64,000 nt of DNA from CAVVEQ01 sp963828855 (GCA_963828855.1 CAWHGB010000002.1:558001-622000); one strand, 5' to 3'; positions 50,703 to 62,014 are shown, numbered from the stretch's first letter. Made by a program: numbers and translations. Notes: generated from the letters alone by a model not told the origin.

Positions 50703-52612
50703 TCAATCACCCCGGTTTAAAACCCGGTAATCCCCCTCACGGCGGGTGATCCCCTTCGCATCCAGGTCCTCCAGGAAGGCCAGGGCGAACTTGCGGCTGG
50801 TCTGCTGCGTATCCCGGAATTCCGCCACCGTGATCTTCCCGTTTGCCTTCAAATATTCAGTTGTGTCTTTCTGCCATCTGCTCATAAACCTTACTCGCGA
50901 TCACGACCTCCGGGCTCAATTGAACCAGTTCTCCCTGTGAAACCAGCACCGCATACACTTCCTCGCCGACCTCCTGCTGGCATTCCTTGACCGACGGCGG
51001 CGAGGACTCGGGATCAGTGAATTTTTGTAAAAGCGTGGTCGCCGATTTCTTCTGCGCTGAGGTCAGTTCAATCCGGTGAGAAGCCAGCGAGATCGTTTTG
51101 CCATGATCTGCGATCAATCCATCCGCCTGCCAGCGCGCAATAAATAGCTGCCCTTCGGTGCTGGAAAGCTTCAGTTTCGCGCGGAACTCCTCCTTTGGCA
51201 TCCCCAGCCGGAGCGGATACGCCTGGTGATATTCTCCGAGCAGAGCAGTCGCTTTTTGGGTATAGCGCCATCCAAGGTGGACTTGCCAATCAAGACCGGA
51301 TCGCCCCTCAGGGAATTCGCTTCACCCTTAAGCACCAGGAACCCTCTGCGACAATTCTTCGCTACTTAAGAGATCGATCGCCAGCGGAAGGGGAATTCCG
51401 GCTTTCTTTGCCAGTTCACTCAGGTGAACCGCGCCCATCGAATTCAGGGTCTGCAGCAGGTTTTCCCCCGGGACTGCCTTTTTGCAGCAACGTCCAGCCG
51501 AGTAAGGTCATCCGCCGAAAAGCGTTTGTAGCGTCCGCGCGGGTGCGGATCGATAACCCTGCCGCCGCCCAGGGTCTCCCCCGGCGAAGGTCTGCGCAGG
51601 ATGAAATGATCCCCCCTCGCGGAAACCAGCGGCTGCTCCAGTTCAACCTGGATCAAACCTTCCTCTCCCGGGAGGATGCTTTCTTTCCCCAGCACCCGTC
51701 ACCCGGGCAAGCACCTCCGCTCGTGCCGGAAAAGAATTTCACCTCACTGCCGTGCTCAAGCGGGGTAGAAGCATCCCCCAGCATTCGTACACCGGCATCC
51801 AACCTCCTGGTGGGAACGTAATTCCCGGGATGTGCCAGGGTGTCTCCCCGGCGGATCTGTGCTGTTTCCACCGAGGTGATGTTGGCAGCCACCCGGCTGC
51901 CGGGAACCGCGCGCTCTTCCTTATTTTTGTGGGTCTGCAATCCTCGAATGCGGGTTTTGATCCCCTCAGGCAGGATCTCCACCTCATCCCCCACTTTCAA
52001 CACCCCGTCCATCAACGTGCCCGTCACCACCGTGCCAAAACCGGTGATCGAAAACACCCGGTCGATCGGCAGGCGCGGGCGGCCATGGTCAGCCCGAATT
52101 GGTTGGGCTTCCAAACAAGCGTCCAGTGCGGCGCGAAGTTCCGCCAATCCGGTTCCCTTGCGTGCGGAAACCCGCAGGATTGGCGCATTCTCCAGAACCG
52201 TTCCGCGCAGCACAGCCCGGCAATCGCTTTCCACCAGGTCCAGCCATTCCGGGTCGTCGATCATGTCGGTCTTTGTAAGCGCCACCACGCCGGCGGGGAT
52301 TTCGAGCAGGTCGAGGATGGCCAGGTGCTCGCGCGTCTGGGGCATGATGCCCTCATCCGCCGCGATGACAAACAGGACCGCATCGATCCCGCCCACACCC
52401 GCCAGCATGTTTTCGATAAAATCGCGGTGCCCGGGAACATCCACGATCCCCACGGTTTCACCAGATGGCAGGTCCATCCAGGCGAACCCGAGGTCTATGG
52501 TCATTTCCCGTTCTTTTTCTTCCTTTAGCCTGTCGGGATGAATGCCAGTGAGAGCAGCCACGAGGGTGGATTTCCCGTGGTCAACATGCCCGGCAGTACC
52601 AATAACACGCAT
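50703..52612 (-). CDS. selB: Selenocysteine-specific elongation factor SelB, frameshifted C-terminal half
   Basis: Delivers Sec-tRNA to UGA codons at SECIS hairpins. GTPase domain: GTAGHVDHGKSTLVAAL (G1), EREMTIDLGFAWM (G2), GIVDVPGHRDFIENML (G3), ALTKTDMID (G4). EF-Tu-like domains 2 and 3 follow (SITGFGTVVTGTLMDG). After 51700 the reading continues over several frames through VRVLGKESILPGEEGLIQVE and the four winged helices that bind SECIS (FRAKLKLSSTEGQLFIARW; LKANGKITVAEFRDTQQTSRKFALAFLEDLDAKG). About 630 residues. No selA, selD or Sec tRNA lies in the window. Confidence 0.9.
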
Positions 52613-52625
52613 GGTCTGACTTCTT

Positions 52626-53804
52626 TTATCTGAGGAGGGACCTGGATTTATCCATCAGGTCCAGCCAATCCCGGATGGCCGCATGCAGGCTGCCCATGCG
52701 CTGATAATAATCTTCGAAGGTCTGTTTCAGCGTATCCGAGATCTCCTGGCTCACGTCCTCCAATTGGACCAGACGTTCCTCCGTCTGGCGCAATTCATCG
52801 TTGATCTCCCGCTGGACTTCCTCCTGGGTGAGAGAATAATTCGTCCAGCGCTTTTGATCCTCTGCCCGGAAGGTGACCCATTCAGTACGGAATCGCTCCT
52901 CCCCCAAGCGCTGCATTTCGGTAACCTCGTTTATCCTACGCTCGATCTTCTGCATGATCTCGTCAAAGGATTCCTGGGAGCGTTTCAGCGAGCGCTTGGC
53001 TGCTTCCACATCCTGGATCTGCACTTCGAAGGTCTCATTATTCTTCTGAACCTGGTCGAAGCGAGTCTGCCAATCCTTCCAGATCCGGTCGCGTTCCACC
53101 TGGATCAGCGCCTGCTTTTCCATCAACGCCGATTGCAACTGGCGGCGCTCATTTTCCAGGGATTGGAATTCATTAAGCCGGTTCTCGATCTTGGTGATGG
53201 AGTCTGAGTTCAGGTCCAGCCTTGCTTTATTCTCGTCTGCTCGTTTTCGCAGGTTGGCCGCTTCGACTCCCAAATCCGCAAGTTTCTTGCCATCCTGGTG
53301 CATCGTATCTTCGATAATCTTCTGTGCCCGCCGGTAATCTTCATCCTGGTAAAGCGCGTTATGAACATCGTCGCTCACCTTGCTGATCAGTTTTTCCAGG
53401 CGGAGATCCTCTTCTGTTCGCAGTTTGATGGCTTTCTTGAGATCAAGGATGGCATCGTGATCCTTCTTCAACTCGCCAACTGTTTTGGTTATTTGAGCCA
53501 TCTCGCCCTGGCGAGATTTCTTCTGATCCTCCTCGCGGTCCAGCCGCAGCTTTTCCATCCCCTCAAATTCCCGGCGGAAATCCACACGGATCTGGGCAAG
53601 CTCCTTATCCACTAGGCTGAATTTTGCCTGCATGGTCTTAAGCCGGGTCAACTCACTGGTTGTTTTTTTCAGCTCACCGGAAAGCTCGTTATTAGTCGAT
53701 TCCAGTTGAACTATGCGGTTCTCGAGGGTCGCCTGCTGTGCTTTTCCCTTTCGCAGCTCGGAATCGAATTTTTCAAGTCGCTTGACGATCTCGTCCAGGT
53801 CCAT
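52626..53804 (-). CDS. Long coiled-coil protein (hypothetical)
   Basis: Intact 392-residue protein that is almost entirely heptad-patterned coiled coil (MDLDEIVKRLEKFDSELRKG ... LENRIVQLESTNNELSGELKK). It has high Glu/Lys/Gln/Arg content, no membrane segment and no signal. Such proteins form elongated dimers and may act in cell structure or chromosome organisation, but no family is recognised. It lies 13 bases upstream of selB, so they may share a transcript without an obvious functional link. Confidence 0.8.
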   Translation of the reverse strand: MDLDEIVKRLEKFDSELRKGKAQQATLENRIVQLESTNNELSGELKKTTSELTRLKTMQAKFSLVDKELAQIRVDFRREFEGMEKLRLDREEDQKKSRQGEMAQITKTVGELKKDHDAILDLKKAIKLRTEEDLRLEKLISKVSDDVHNALYQDEDYRRAQKIIEDTMHQDGKKLADLGVEAANLRKRADENKARLDLNSDSITKIENRLNEFQSLENERRQLQSALMEKQALIQVERDRIWKDWQTRFDQVQKNNETFEVQIQDVEAAKRSLKRSQESFDEIMQKIERRINEVTEMQRLGEERFRTEWVTFRAEDQKRWTNYSLTQEEVQREINDELRQTEERLVQLEDVSQEISDTLKQTFEDYYQRMGSLHAAIRDWLDLMDKSRSLLR

Positions 53805-53870
53805 GGGGGTCCTCTCAATAAGAAAAAATGGCTGAAAAATTATACCATCCGGGTATTTTTTAATCTCAGC

Positions 53871-55262
53871 TCAGAATATTGGGAAAGCCTTTAATAACTC
53901 CAGTTGCCCGCTGAGAAAAATGGATGGGAATAATCCTATCAAAAATAAAATCACCACACCGATCATCATCAGGATCCTGGCAAGCCGCGGCTCAGAGACA
54001 GGTTTCTCACTTCCAGGGGATCCAATAAAAACCGCCAAAAAGCGAAAGATCGCGATGAATAATCCAAGCATCCCGATGAAAATCCAGGCTAATGAACTAT
54101 TTGAATAAATGGAAATCATGGTGAGAAGGTTGAATTTTAAACTGAATTCTGCTAATAGCGGTAGACCGGCCAGTGAAAAGAATGCGGCGATGATCGCACC
54201 TGCAGAAAATGGCATCCGTCGGAAAAGTGATCGCAGGGCTACTTCATCCAATCCCCCCACCGCCCGCTTCACATGCGTCAAACCCAATGCGATCAAACCA
54301 AGCGCGATCAGCCTTGGAATAATCGCCAGGGCGAAATACGCGATGCTTTCTTCCGTTCGCATCCCGATCGCAATCAGAAAAAATCCCGTTTCCATGATCA
54401 CGATATAACCCACCAGCCGGGTCAAATTCTTCTGGAACGCCGCCCAAATCCCCCCGGTCACGATCATAAGCACCCCACAGAACTCCAATGCTTGAAAGAA
54501 AAGTCCCGACTCACGAATGATTGCCAATCCATTTATGAAATCCAGCAAGATGATCAGAATCATCACCGGCAGAGTCGAAAAAATAAATCCACTCGCGTAC
54601 GGTTGGGCTTCATCAGCCACCAGAGGTATCCAGCTGTAGAAAGGAAAAACAGCCAGAAGAAACGCGAAACCCAAACCCAGCAAGAAAGTAGCACTTAGCA
54701 CCAGGTTGGGATCTCCCAAATTCGCGCCAGTTCCGCCCAATGCCCAGCCGGCGAGAAGGATAAACGGCATTCCCAGTGTCTGAAAAACAAGGTAACGCTG
54801 GGTTCCACCACCCGAGGCAATGCCCGGCTGCACGAGAAGCGGGATGCTGATCAATATGGCAACCTCAATCAGCAATGCCGAGTACAGAAAGGGATCCACC
54901 GATATTGCCGCCACGAGAATGGCGATCATAGCCAGCCCAACGCTTATAAAAATCGAGGCAGGTCGTGAAGCGAGCGCACCGAAAAACCAAAAGCACGCCA
55001 TCCCATAGACTAAAACGAGTATGGTGGAATCAACTGAATCGATAATGAGCTGCCTGCCCAAAATCGTCAAAGAGGGCTGAATTTGTACGGTCAAATTCCC
55101 AAAGCTCATCACTTCCCCAATGGGTATGACCAGTGCGAGAAATGTAAGTGTCAGGCAAAGAAAGGACCCCAAGTAGATAACCAGAACGCGCCTCTTGCGG
55201 AGAAGCAAGAGCAGCATGGCAACCGTCAAAGGGAACACGATCCAAATCAGCGGTGCATTCAT
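53871..55262 (-). CDS. Proton-conducting membrane subunit (NuoN/MrpD-like)
   Basis: Intact 463-residue protein with about 13-14 helices and the antiporter-like (PF00361) pattern: AVFPFYSWIPLVADEAQPYASGF (discontinuous helix region with conserved Glu/Asp), NLTRLVGYIVIMETGFFLIAIG and FFSLAGLPLLAEFSLKFNLL. These features are shared by Nuo L/M/N and Mrp antiporter subunits. Charged residues that could form the half-channel (Glu in VADEAQP, Lys in FSLKFN) are visible. It is the last gene of a coupled three-gene cassette; its start overlaps the upstream stop (ATGA). Confidence 0.85.
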   Translation of the reverse strand: MNAPLIWIVFPLTVAMLLLLLRKRRVLVIYLGSFLCLTLTFLALVIPIGEVMSFGNLTVQIQPSLTILGRQLIIDSVDSTILVLVYGMACFWFFGALASRPASIFISVGLAMIAILVAAISVDPFLYSALLIEVAILISIPLLVQPGIASGGGTQRYLVFQTLGMPFILLAGWALGGTGANLGDPNLVLSATFLLGLGFAFLLAVFPFYSWIPLVADEAQPYASGFIFSTLPVMILIILLDFINGLAIIRESGLFFQALEFCGVLMIVTGGIWAAFQKNLTRLVGYIVIMETGFFLIAIGMRTEESIAYFALAIIPRLIALGLIALGLTHVKRAVGGLDEVALRSLFRRMPFSAGAIIAAFFSLAGLPLLAEFSLKFNLLTMISIYSNSSLAWIFIGMLGLFIAIFRFLAVFIGSPGSEKPVSEPRLARILMMIGVVILFLIGLFPSIFLSGQLELLKAFPIF

Positions 55263-55846
55263 TCGGTTGGTTCCAAAAACGGAAGAGTGATCAAATAAGC
55301 GCCCACGGCAGCCAATCCGATCGTGATCATCGCCAGCAAGCCTGCCACAAGAACTGAGTTTTCTACCGCAGCGTAAAAGACTTCAAAACCTGCCAAAACG
55401 GTTAATAACCCGATGATCACCTTTACCGGGCGGGTGGTCATCCCCAGGTGGAGGAGACCCATTCCGACCAGGATTAATGCACTCCAGGTCGCTTCGATGG
55501 GTAAAGCGTACTCAATAGAGAAACATTTGGAGCGATCAGGAATACGAGCAGCCAAATGACCACCGCAGCGACGATCCGGAAGATGGTTCCCTGGCGGTTG
55601 ATGAAGTGACGCTCAGTCTCAACCGAAGGTTGGGATGCCATAAGGATGGTCATCGCCATCCAGCCGGCTACCAATTCCACAGCCGAAAGCCCAAGGGACC
55701 AATTATTGATGAGCAGGAGGAATTGACCAAGGTACAGGATGGCAAGATGCGATCATCATCCTGCGCATCTTGGTTCCAACCAGCAATTCAAGCGTGGAAA
55801 GCAGGATCAGGAACAACGCGAAATATGGAATCAATTCCCTGCTCAC
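55259..55846 (-). CDS. Small membrane subunit between two antiporter-like proteins, frameshifted
   Basis: About 195 residues with five to six helices. It starts at GTG 55846 inside the upstream stop (GTGA): MSRELIPYFALFLILLSTLELLVGTKMRR, then LAILYLGQFLLLINNWSLGLSAVELVAGWM, FRIVAAVVIWLLVFLIAPN, SALILVGMGLLHLGMTTRPVKVIIGLLTVLAGFEVFYAAVE, and LAMITIGLAAVGAYLITLPFL. Shifts lie near 55750 and 55525. The layout recalls NuoJ/K or MrpC-type small subunits (GMG-LHLG, NuoK-like), but this is by pattern only. Confidence 0.7.
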
Positions 55847-57445
55847 GGATTAACCCCGAACTGAAAGTAGGAAATGAGGAGAGCGAGTAAAAGGATCGCC
55901 CAAAGGATGCCGCCCTCGCCCTCAAGAACCCCCACAATCAGGTTGAGGACGCGTTGAATGAGGTTGAATATTGCCCCAGCTCCTTTCATTAACCAGGACA
56001 TACCAAAAAAAGTATTCGCCCGGTCCCCCAGGTTGAACCTCTGAAAGGATGATTGGATTATAAATTTTCGTGTGAGCGATTCAGGAAGGATCCGCTGTTT
56101 CCATAAGAATATTATCAAAGCCAGCACCACCACGATTACTCCGCACCACCAGTACGTAAACGAAAAGCTTGCCGGTAACGTACGGATGAAAACAACCCAC
56201 TGAGTTATGATCAGGATTCCGAAGCCAGCAGGGAAAATTACCTTCACCCAGCGATCCACTCCGGAAAAATCACCTTCCGGGATTTGTGCGAATTTAAGAA
56301 ACCCAAAGAAGATTAAGGCAGCAGCCAGCATGAACACAGGAATACTTATATACAGGGATCCTTGGATGATCCCATTCCAGGCAGACATGGATGGAGAACC
56401 CGGTATTGCGGATATACCAAAAAAGACAACCATCAGCAGGATGGATACCCATTTATTTCGCGGCGATGCCAGGAAAAGACTGCCGCCTCCCAGTAAAAGA
56501 ATCATGCCCCAGGTGGTCGAATATTCCGCCTGCCCGTGCAGCACGCAGGCAAATCCGAATACGACCGTGGAGATCACCCAAAAGGGTCTGCCATGCAGCT
56601 CGCCGGACGCACTGGACCATTTGAAAGCTGCGTACAACATATAAAGCATCATAAAAGCCAATAGGAGAGTAACCGGTAAGCTAGAAAAACTATACTCACC
56701 TTTCAACCTGCCCAGGAACACCAGCGCGCTTGCCGGCGCGATCAGATTGATCACATTCCCCGCGCTGCGATTAATAGTTGATTGAGTTGAAACTTGTGGG
56801 TGAAGGGGAAGAACAGCCAGTCGTAAAAGGACTGCCAGAATAATGGCTGGGAAAAACATGGGGGAGAGCGCTTTGAACGTAGGTAGCTGCCCATCCACAC
56901 CGGCGATTATAAAGACTCCAGCAAATACTAGCGTACCCAGAACCCGCCAGGTAAAAGAAGCCAAGCTGGAAGGTTCGATCTTCCGGTCGGGCCGGATAAA
57001 AAGGACAAAACCCAGCTCGCTGAAATCAAGCAGAGTCCATGCCAGGATCAGGCTGACTGGTGAAATGGATGAACAAGCCATCAGCCCGATGGCCGAGAGA
57101 ATCAGTGATCCTGCCCAAATAAAGGATTCGTTCCGAACATGGATCCTTGCCGAAGAGGTAAATAAAACTGCCACGTTTAAAGCAAGGATGGCGAACGAGT
57201 ATTGCCAAGCATCCCTATCGAGCCGAAAAAGAATCTCCAGGGAAGGGTTCTCAAAAGGAAGCCATCCACTTAAGTCGACCTCCGGGAAGAATCTTGTTGG
57301 GGTGGCGGCAAGCACCAGCCAGGCAAGCAGGCTTACCGCAGCCGCAATCATCCAGGTTGAACCGATTTCCGGCCGCCTGCGAGCCAGGATCGCGATGATC
57401 CCTGCTGCAATGATCAAACCCAGGATTATTCCAAATAAGCAGCAT
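55843..57445 (-). CDS. Proton-conducting membrane subunit (NuoL/M-like), frameshift near start
   Basis: About 534 residues. The main frame (to 57417) holds 13 or more helices with LEILFRLDRDAWQYSFAILALNVAVLF, SLILAWTLLDFSELGFVLF and RLAVLPLHPQVSTQSTINRSAGNVINLIAPASALVFLGRL, which is the family's lateral-helix region. The C-terminus has a long amphipathic segment and a last helix, as in NuoL. The start ATG 57443-57445 (MLL) joins the frame at FGIILGLIIAAGI by a one-base shift. Conserved charged residues appear divergent from canonical NuoM, so proton pumping is inferred. It starts 13 bases after the dihydropyrimidinase gene. Confidence 0.8.
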
Positions 57446-57458
57446 AATTTTGATCCGA

Positions 57459-58880
57459 TTAAAATGCGTTTTCAAACGGCTGCCGCTTGACGTATTTTCC
57501 CATACCTGCCCGGCCAAACCACGTCCCTGATTCCACTATTATTTCCCCGCGCAGGAGGACGGTTTTTGGGAAACCAGTCAGCTTCCAATCTTCATACAGG
57601 TTGTAATCAGTGCGGTGCTGGGCTACCCTTACACCATAATCAACATGCTGCTCGGGATCCCAAAACAAAATATCCGCGTCCGCCCCAACCTCCAAGCTGC
57701 CTTTTTGCGGATACATTCCAAATACCCTCGCTGGTTGAGTAGAGGTGAGCGCCACGAATTGGTTTGGCGTGATCCTGCCGGAATTGACCCCTTCCGTCCA
57801 TAAAACAGGCAGGCGGTCTCCTACTCCCGGCAGACCATTGGGGATTTTAGTAAAGTCATGCCTGCCAAGCTCCTTCCCAGGGATAGCTACTGGTTTTCCT
57901 TCATAGATTATCGGCTCATTTCCGTTGAAAAAGAACGGGCAATGGTCGGTCGCAACAGTCTGGATGATCCCCTTTTGGATTCCCTCCCACAATCGGGCAT
58001 TATCGTTGCAGTTTTTCGCACCGGGGGCGAGCATATCCATTTCGCGCCATCCGATCCTTTCAGTTTTTCATCTGTAAAAACGAGATATTGCGGACAGGTC
58101 TCCCCCATGATCGGTAAATGGTGCTCCCGGGCATATGCAAGTTGATCCACCTCACCCGCTGCATTCATGTGGACTATATAGAGAGGGCAGCCTGCCTGTG
58201 CTGCCAGGGCGGCACCCCGAAGCACGGATTCAACCGCGCCCCACGCGGGGCGGGTGCGCGCATGCCATTCTGGGGTCAGGTGTTTATCCCGGAGGGCTTC
58301 CGAGACCAGGATATCGATAACATCTCCATTCTCTGCGTGCAAGCAGGGTTAATATTCCGTGATCGCGGGCGATACGCATGACCTCGAAGATCTCGCCATC
58401 CTGCAATCTGAGCCTGCCGTTATATGCAGTGAAGACTTTGATACTGGAGATCCCATCCTCTACAAGATTTGGGATTTCCTTTTTTACCTGGTCATCAAGG
58501 CGGGTTATATTCATATGGAACCCGTAGTCCACCGCGGCTTTGGGTTCGGCCTTGGTCAGCCATTTCTCGAAATTCGCTCTTAAAGGCGAGAGATCCTGGG
58601 GGATAAAATCGATAACTGTTGTTGTCCCCCCAAATGCAGCTGCCTTCATCCCGGTATAGTGATCATCCGCGGAGATCGTGCCGAACATGGGCAGGTCGAG
58701 ATGCACGTGAACATCCACGCCGCCCGGCATCACCATCAACCCAGCAGCATCGATCACTTCCGCGCCCTCTACCTGCAAGTTCACTCCCACACCAGCGATT
58801 TTCTCCCCCTCAACCAGAATATCCGCCTGGCGGTTGATCCTATCGGTGATCAGGGTTCCGTTTTTGATCAGTTTGCGCAT
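57459..58880 (-). CDS. Dihydropyrimidinase/hydantoinase, two frameshifts
   Basis: Cyclic amidohydrolase opening dihydropyrimidine or hydantoin rings. About 470 residues. MRKLIKNGTLITDRINRQADILVEG, metal His pair in GGVDVHVHLDLP, carboxylated Lys in GISSIKVFTAYNG, His in VMHAENGDVID, His in CPLYIVHMNAAGEVDQL, and Asp in VATDHCPFFFNG. Breaks near 58330 and 57990 are single-base. Family members act on pyrimidines, hydantoins, or allantoin-like intermediates in purine breakdown. It clusters on the same strand with a xanthine-dehydrogenase-type gene. Confidence 0.9.
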
Positions 58881-58916
58881 GGATCCTCTAATTCAATTTC
58901 AATAACAAATATTGAA

Positions 58917-59477
58917 TCAATCAATGCCCTGTTCCAGCCCCTTTAGCAGAGCAAAGATCGCTGGATCAAGGTCAAATTCAGGTTGGGGTTTAACTTGATA
59001 TTGTTCAGAATTGGCAGCCCTATCCCGCAATGCATGCCATAGCAGGTCCCGCTCGGAATCGTGCGTGACAAGCTCATTGAGCGATTCAGAGGTCATAATC
59101 CGGGCTCCGGTCGTATAAAGAAAGGTCACCCTCTTCCAGGAGCCTGCCTGGATGGGATGCGGCAAAGAAAAAAGCGGTCCGAGCGAGATCTTGAAATACT
59201 CTTCGTTCTTGCGGGGGTGATCCGGTTCATCCTTGAAGAGCTGACCCCGGGTGGTCAATTCATGGCCACGGATCTGCGCGGCAGATTCCACCAACCAGCG
59301 GTGTCCCGCCCCAAATGCCCCGGTTTGGTAAAAGGCGATATAGTCCGCTTCGATCACCTTGGGAGCGCTTCTTAGCGGAATCCGATACCAGCCAAGCATC
59401 CTGGCGATCTCCAGGTCGCGGGTGGCAGGCAGAATCGCCAAAAGAAAAAGATCCGATGTCTCGAAATTCGGTTTCAT
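58917..59477 (-). CDS. Conserved protein of unknown function (hypothetical)
   Basis: Intact 186-residue soluble protein. MKPNFETSDLFLLAILPATRDLEIARMLGWYRIPLRSAPKVIEADYIAFYQTGAFGAGHRWLVESAA has a mixed alpha/beta look. Trp/Tyr-rich segments (LGPLFSLPHPIQAGSWKRVTFLYTTG) recur. No known motif is recognised. The ATG lies within a run of minus-strand genes, between the PLP enzyme and the dihydropyrimidinase, with short spacers. Confidence 0.7.
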   Translation of the reverse strand: MKPNFETSDLFLLAILPATRDLEIARMLGWYRIPLRSAPKVIEADYIAFYQTGAFGAGHRWLVESAAQIRGHELTTRGQLFKDEPDHPRKNEEYFKISLGPLFSLPHPIQAGSWKRVTFLYTTGARIMTSESLNELVTHDSERDLLWHALRDRAANSEQYQVKPQPEFDLDPAIFALLKGLEQGID

Positions 59478-59560
59478 TGATTTCGGGGTCCGTCAGGGTG
59501 TATTTTATCCTTAAATGACAGACGGGCAGGGTTGCCCGTCTGTCGATATCATAGAAGCGG

Positions 59561-61037
59561 TTAAAGGGACTTTAGGACGCCTGATCGCTCATTGAATTCC
59601 TTGATTAATTCATTAAAGACCGGGATCTGGCTCTGCAGATCAGTCCAATAGTTCGGGTCGTACCATTGGGCATTCAATTCCTCGTAAGTCTTGCCCTGCT
59701 GCTCCACCCAGGTGTAATATTTCAAATTGTGAACCCTTCGGCGGTCTTCATAAGAAAGTTCCAGCAGGTTATCAGAGGTGACGCCGTGCAGATAGCGTGC
59801 GAAGGTCTCGGCGGCGCAATACTCATCGAATTCGCCAAATTTCTCTCGATATTCCGTGATACGGCTGCCATACAGTTCCATGGAATCGGTAAGAATCGTG
59901 AGCACCACATCGTCCTCGCCCAATTCATAATACTTCGCGAATTTAATCGCGGAGAGGGTGTTTGCTATACCGGAGAAACCGAGCAGGTTAAGGCTCTGGA
60001 TGGTCTCCGCAGGCACACCCTTCTTGGCCAGATATTTTTGCCCGGCCGGCTCATTGAACAACCGCATGATATTGACCACGGCGTTATCGTCAATCGCAAC
60101 CACCAGGTCGGTATTTTTGATATTGTGAATCCAGGGTACATGCTTATCGCCGATTCCTTCGATGCGGTGCGAGCCGAAACCGTTTTCAAGCAGCGTCGGG
60201 CATTGCAACGCTTCGCTGGCGATGATCTTACTGGTGGGAAAGACCTGCTTCATGTAATCACCGCAGCCGATCGTTCCGGCAGAACCGGTGGTGAGCGCGA
60301 CCCCGCGATATTCGCCCTTCCTCCCGAGCACCTTCTTGAGCACATCTTCCATGGCATGGCCGGTGACCTCGTAATGCCAGAGGTAATTGCCAAATTCCTC
60401 GAACTGGTTGAAGATCATCAGATCCTGGCCGGATTTCCGCAGCTCCCAGCATTTATCAAAGATTTCTTTCACGTTGGATTCGCTGCCCGGGGTGGCGATG
60501 ACTTCCGAGGAGATCTGCTTCAACCACTCAAAGCGTTCCTTGCTCATCCCTTCCGGAAGAATGGCGATCGAATCACAGGCCAGCAGGGCAGAATCGTACG
60601 CCCCGCCGCGGCAGTAATTCCCGGTGGAAGGCCAGACAGCTTTCTGGGTGGTCGGGTCGAACTGCCCGGTAACCAGGCGGGGAACCAGGCATCCAAATGC
60701 AGCGCCGACTTTATGCGCTCCGGTGGGGAACCATTTTCCTACCAGTGCGATCACCCGCGCTTTTGTACCGGTCAGGCTGCTGGGAAATTCCAGGTAATTT
60801 ACATCCCCATACCCGCCGCCTTTTGCTACCGGTTCATTCTTCCAGCTGATCCTGAAGAGGTTGCGCGGATTCACATCCCAAAGCCCGATCGAGCGCAGGT
60901 CTTCCTTGATCTTTGGCAGGGATCAGGTCCGGATTTTTCATCTGTTCATAGGTCGGGATGACGATATTGCGTTCGCGCACCCGCTTGAATGTATTTTCCA
61001 GACGTTCTGGATGCATGGTCAGATCAATCTTGGTCAT
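59561..61037 (-). CDS. PLP-dependent enzyme, TrpB/cysteine-synthase fold (uncertain substrate), one frameshift
   Basis: About 490 residues, fold-type II PLP enzyme. It begins MTKIDLTMHPERLENTFKRVRERNIVIPTYEQMKNPDLIP. After a one-base shift near 60915 it continues with NPRNLFRISWKNEPVAKGGG, the PLP-Lys region KWFPTGAHKVGAAFGCLVPRL, VWPSTGNYCRGGAYDSALLA (substrate loop) and the phosphate-binding ALTTGSAGTIGCGDYMK. It is not a standard TrpB, CysK or ThrC. It starts five bases after the glycosyltransferase stop. Diaminopropionate ammonia-lyase (YgeX)-type or sulfhydrylase-type roles are possible but unproven. Confidence 0.75.
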
Positions 61038-61042
61038 ACTTT

Positions 61043-62012
61043 TTATCTCCTGTTTAAATTATTTTCAACATCACCAGGCGCTTCGCTCACGATATAGAGC
61101 GGACGACCTTTGACTTCGTCATAGATCCTGCCAATATATTCCCCCAAGATACCAATACAAATTAGCTGCACTCCACCCAGGAATAATACGGCCATCAGGG
61201 TGGATGCCTGGCCTAAGAAAGTCGGAGTGCCCCGCGAACCGTGCAACCAGGACGAACGGGATCGCCACGATAGCGATTCCCGCAGCAATAAACCCGACAT
61301 ACATTGCCAGTTGAAGGGGAAAATAGGAGAAACTGGTGATGGCATTCAACGCCAGCTTGACCATTTTCCGAAATGGATATTTTGTTTCCCCGGAATAACG
61401 TGCTGCCCGTTTATATGCAACGCCCACCTGCTTGAATCCAACCCAGGATGACATTCCGCGCAGGAAACGATGCCGTTCCCCCATTTTCTTCAACGCGTCC
61501 ACCACCTTGCGATCCATCAGCCGGAAATCGCCGGTATCCAGCGGAATCTTGATATCTGTGATGCGGTAGATCAACCGGTAAAAAACCGAGGCCGTGGTGC
61601 GTTTGAACCAGGATTCACCTTCCCGTTCAGTGCGGACGGCATAAACCACCTGGTAACCTTCCTTCCATTTTTCGATCAGGTCCAGAATGACCTCAGGCGG
61701 ATCCTGCAGATCTGCATCAATGATGACCACGGCATCCCCGCGGCTGTAATCCAGACCGGCTGTCACCGCGATCTGGTGCCCAAAGTTACGGGAAAATATT
61801 ACCGGTTTGACCTTGGCATCTTTCTTCGCCAGTTCGCGGATCATCTCCGTAGAGCCATCGCTCGAGCCATCATCCACCAGAAGGAACTCCCAGGGCTCTT
61901 TCAGGGAATCCATCACCCTGATGATCTGCGAATAAAGTTCCCTGATGCAGCCAGTTTCATTAAAAACAGGGGCAATTATGGAATACTTAGGTTTTTTATT
62001 TCTTTCGGGCAT
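61043..62012 (-). CDS. GT2 glycosyltransferase, polyprenyl-phosphate sugar transferase type, frameshifted
   Basis: About 320 residues. The start MPERNKKPKYSIIAPVFNE leads to the GT-A fold with DDGSSDGSTEMIRE, FSRNFGHQIAVTAGLDYSRGDAVVIIDADLQDPPE (DxD-like, typical of DPM1/GtrB) and DTGDFRLMDRKVVDALK. Two C-terminal helices follow (FPLQLAMYVGFIAAGIAIVAIPFVL; ATLMAVLFLGGVQLICIGILGEYIG), joined by a shift near 61240, and then YDEVKGRPLYIV at the end. It transfers a sugar to a lipid carrier for envelope glycosylation. It is seen fused in frame to the upstream threonine synthase gene, probably an artefact. Confidence 0.85.
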
Positions 62013-62014
62013 GC

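Noticed and set aside
53871..57445. DAB-type inorganic carbon transporter
   Set aside because: DabB-like PF00361 proteins pair with a DabA (DUF2309) protein, and no such gene is present here.
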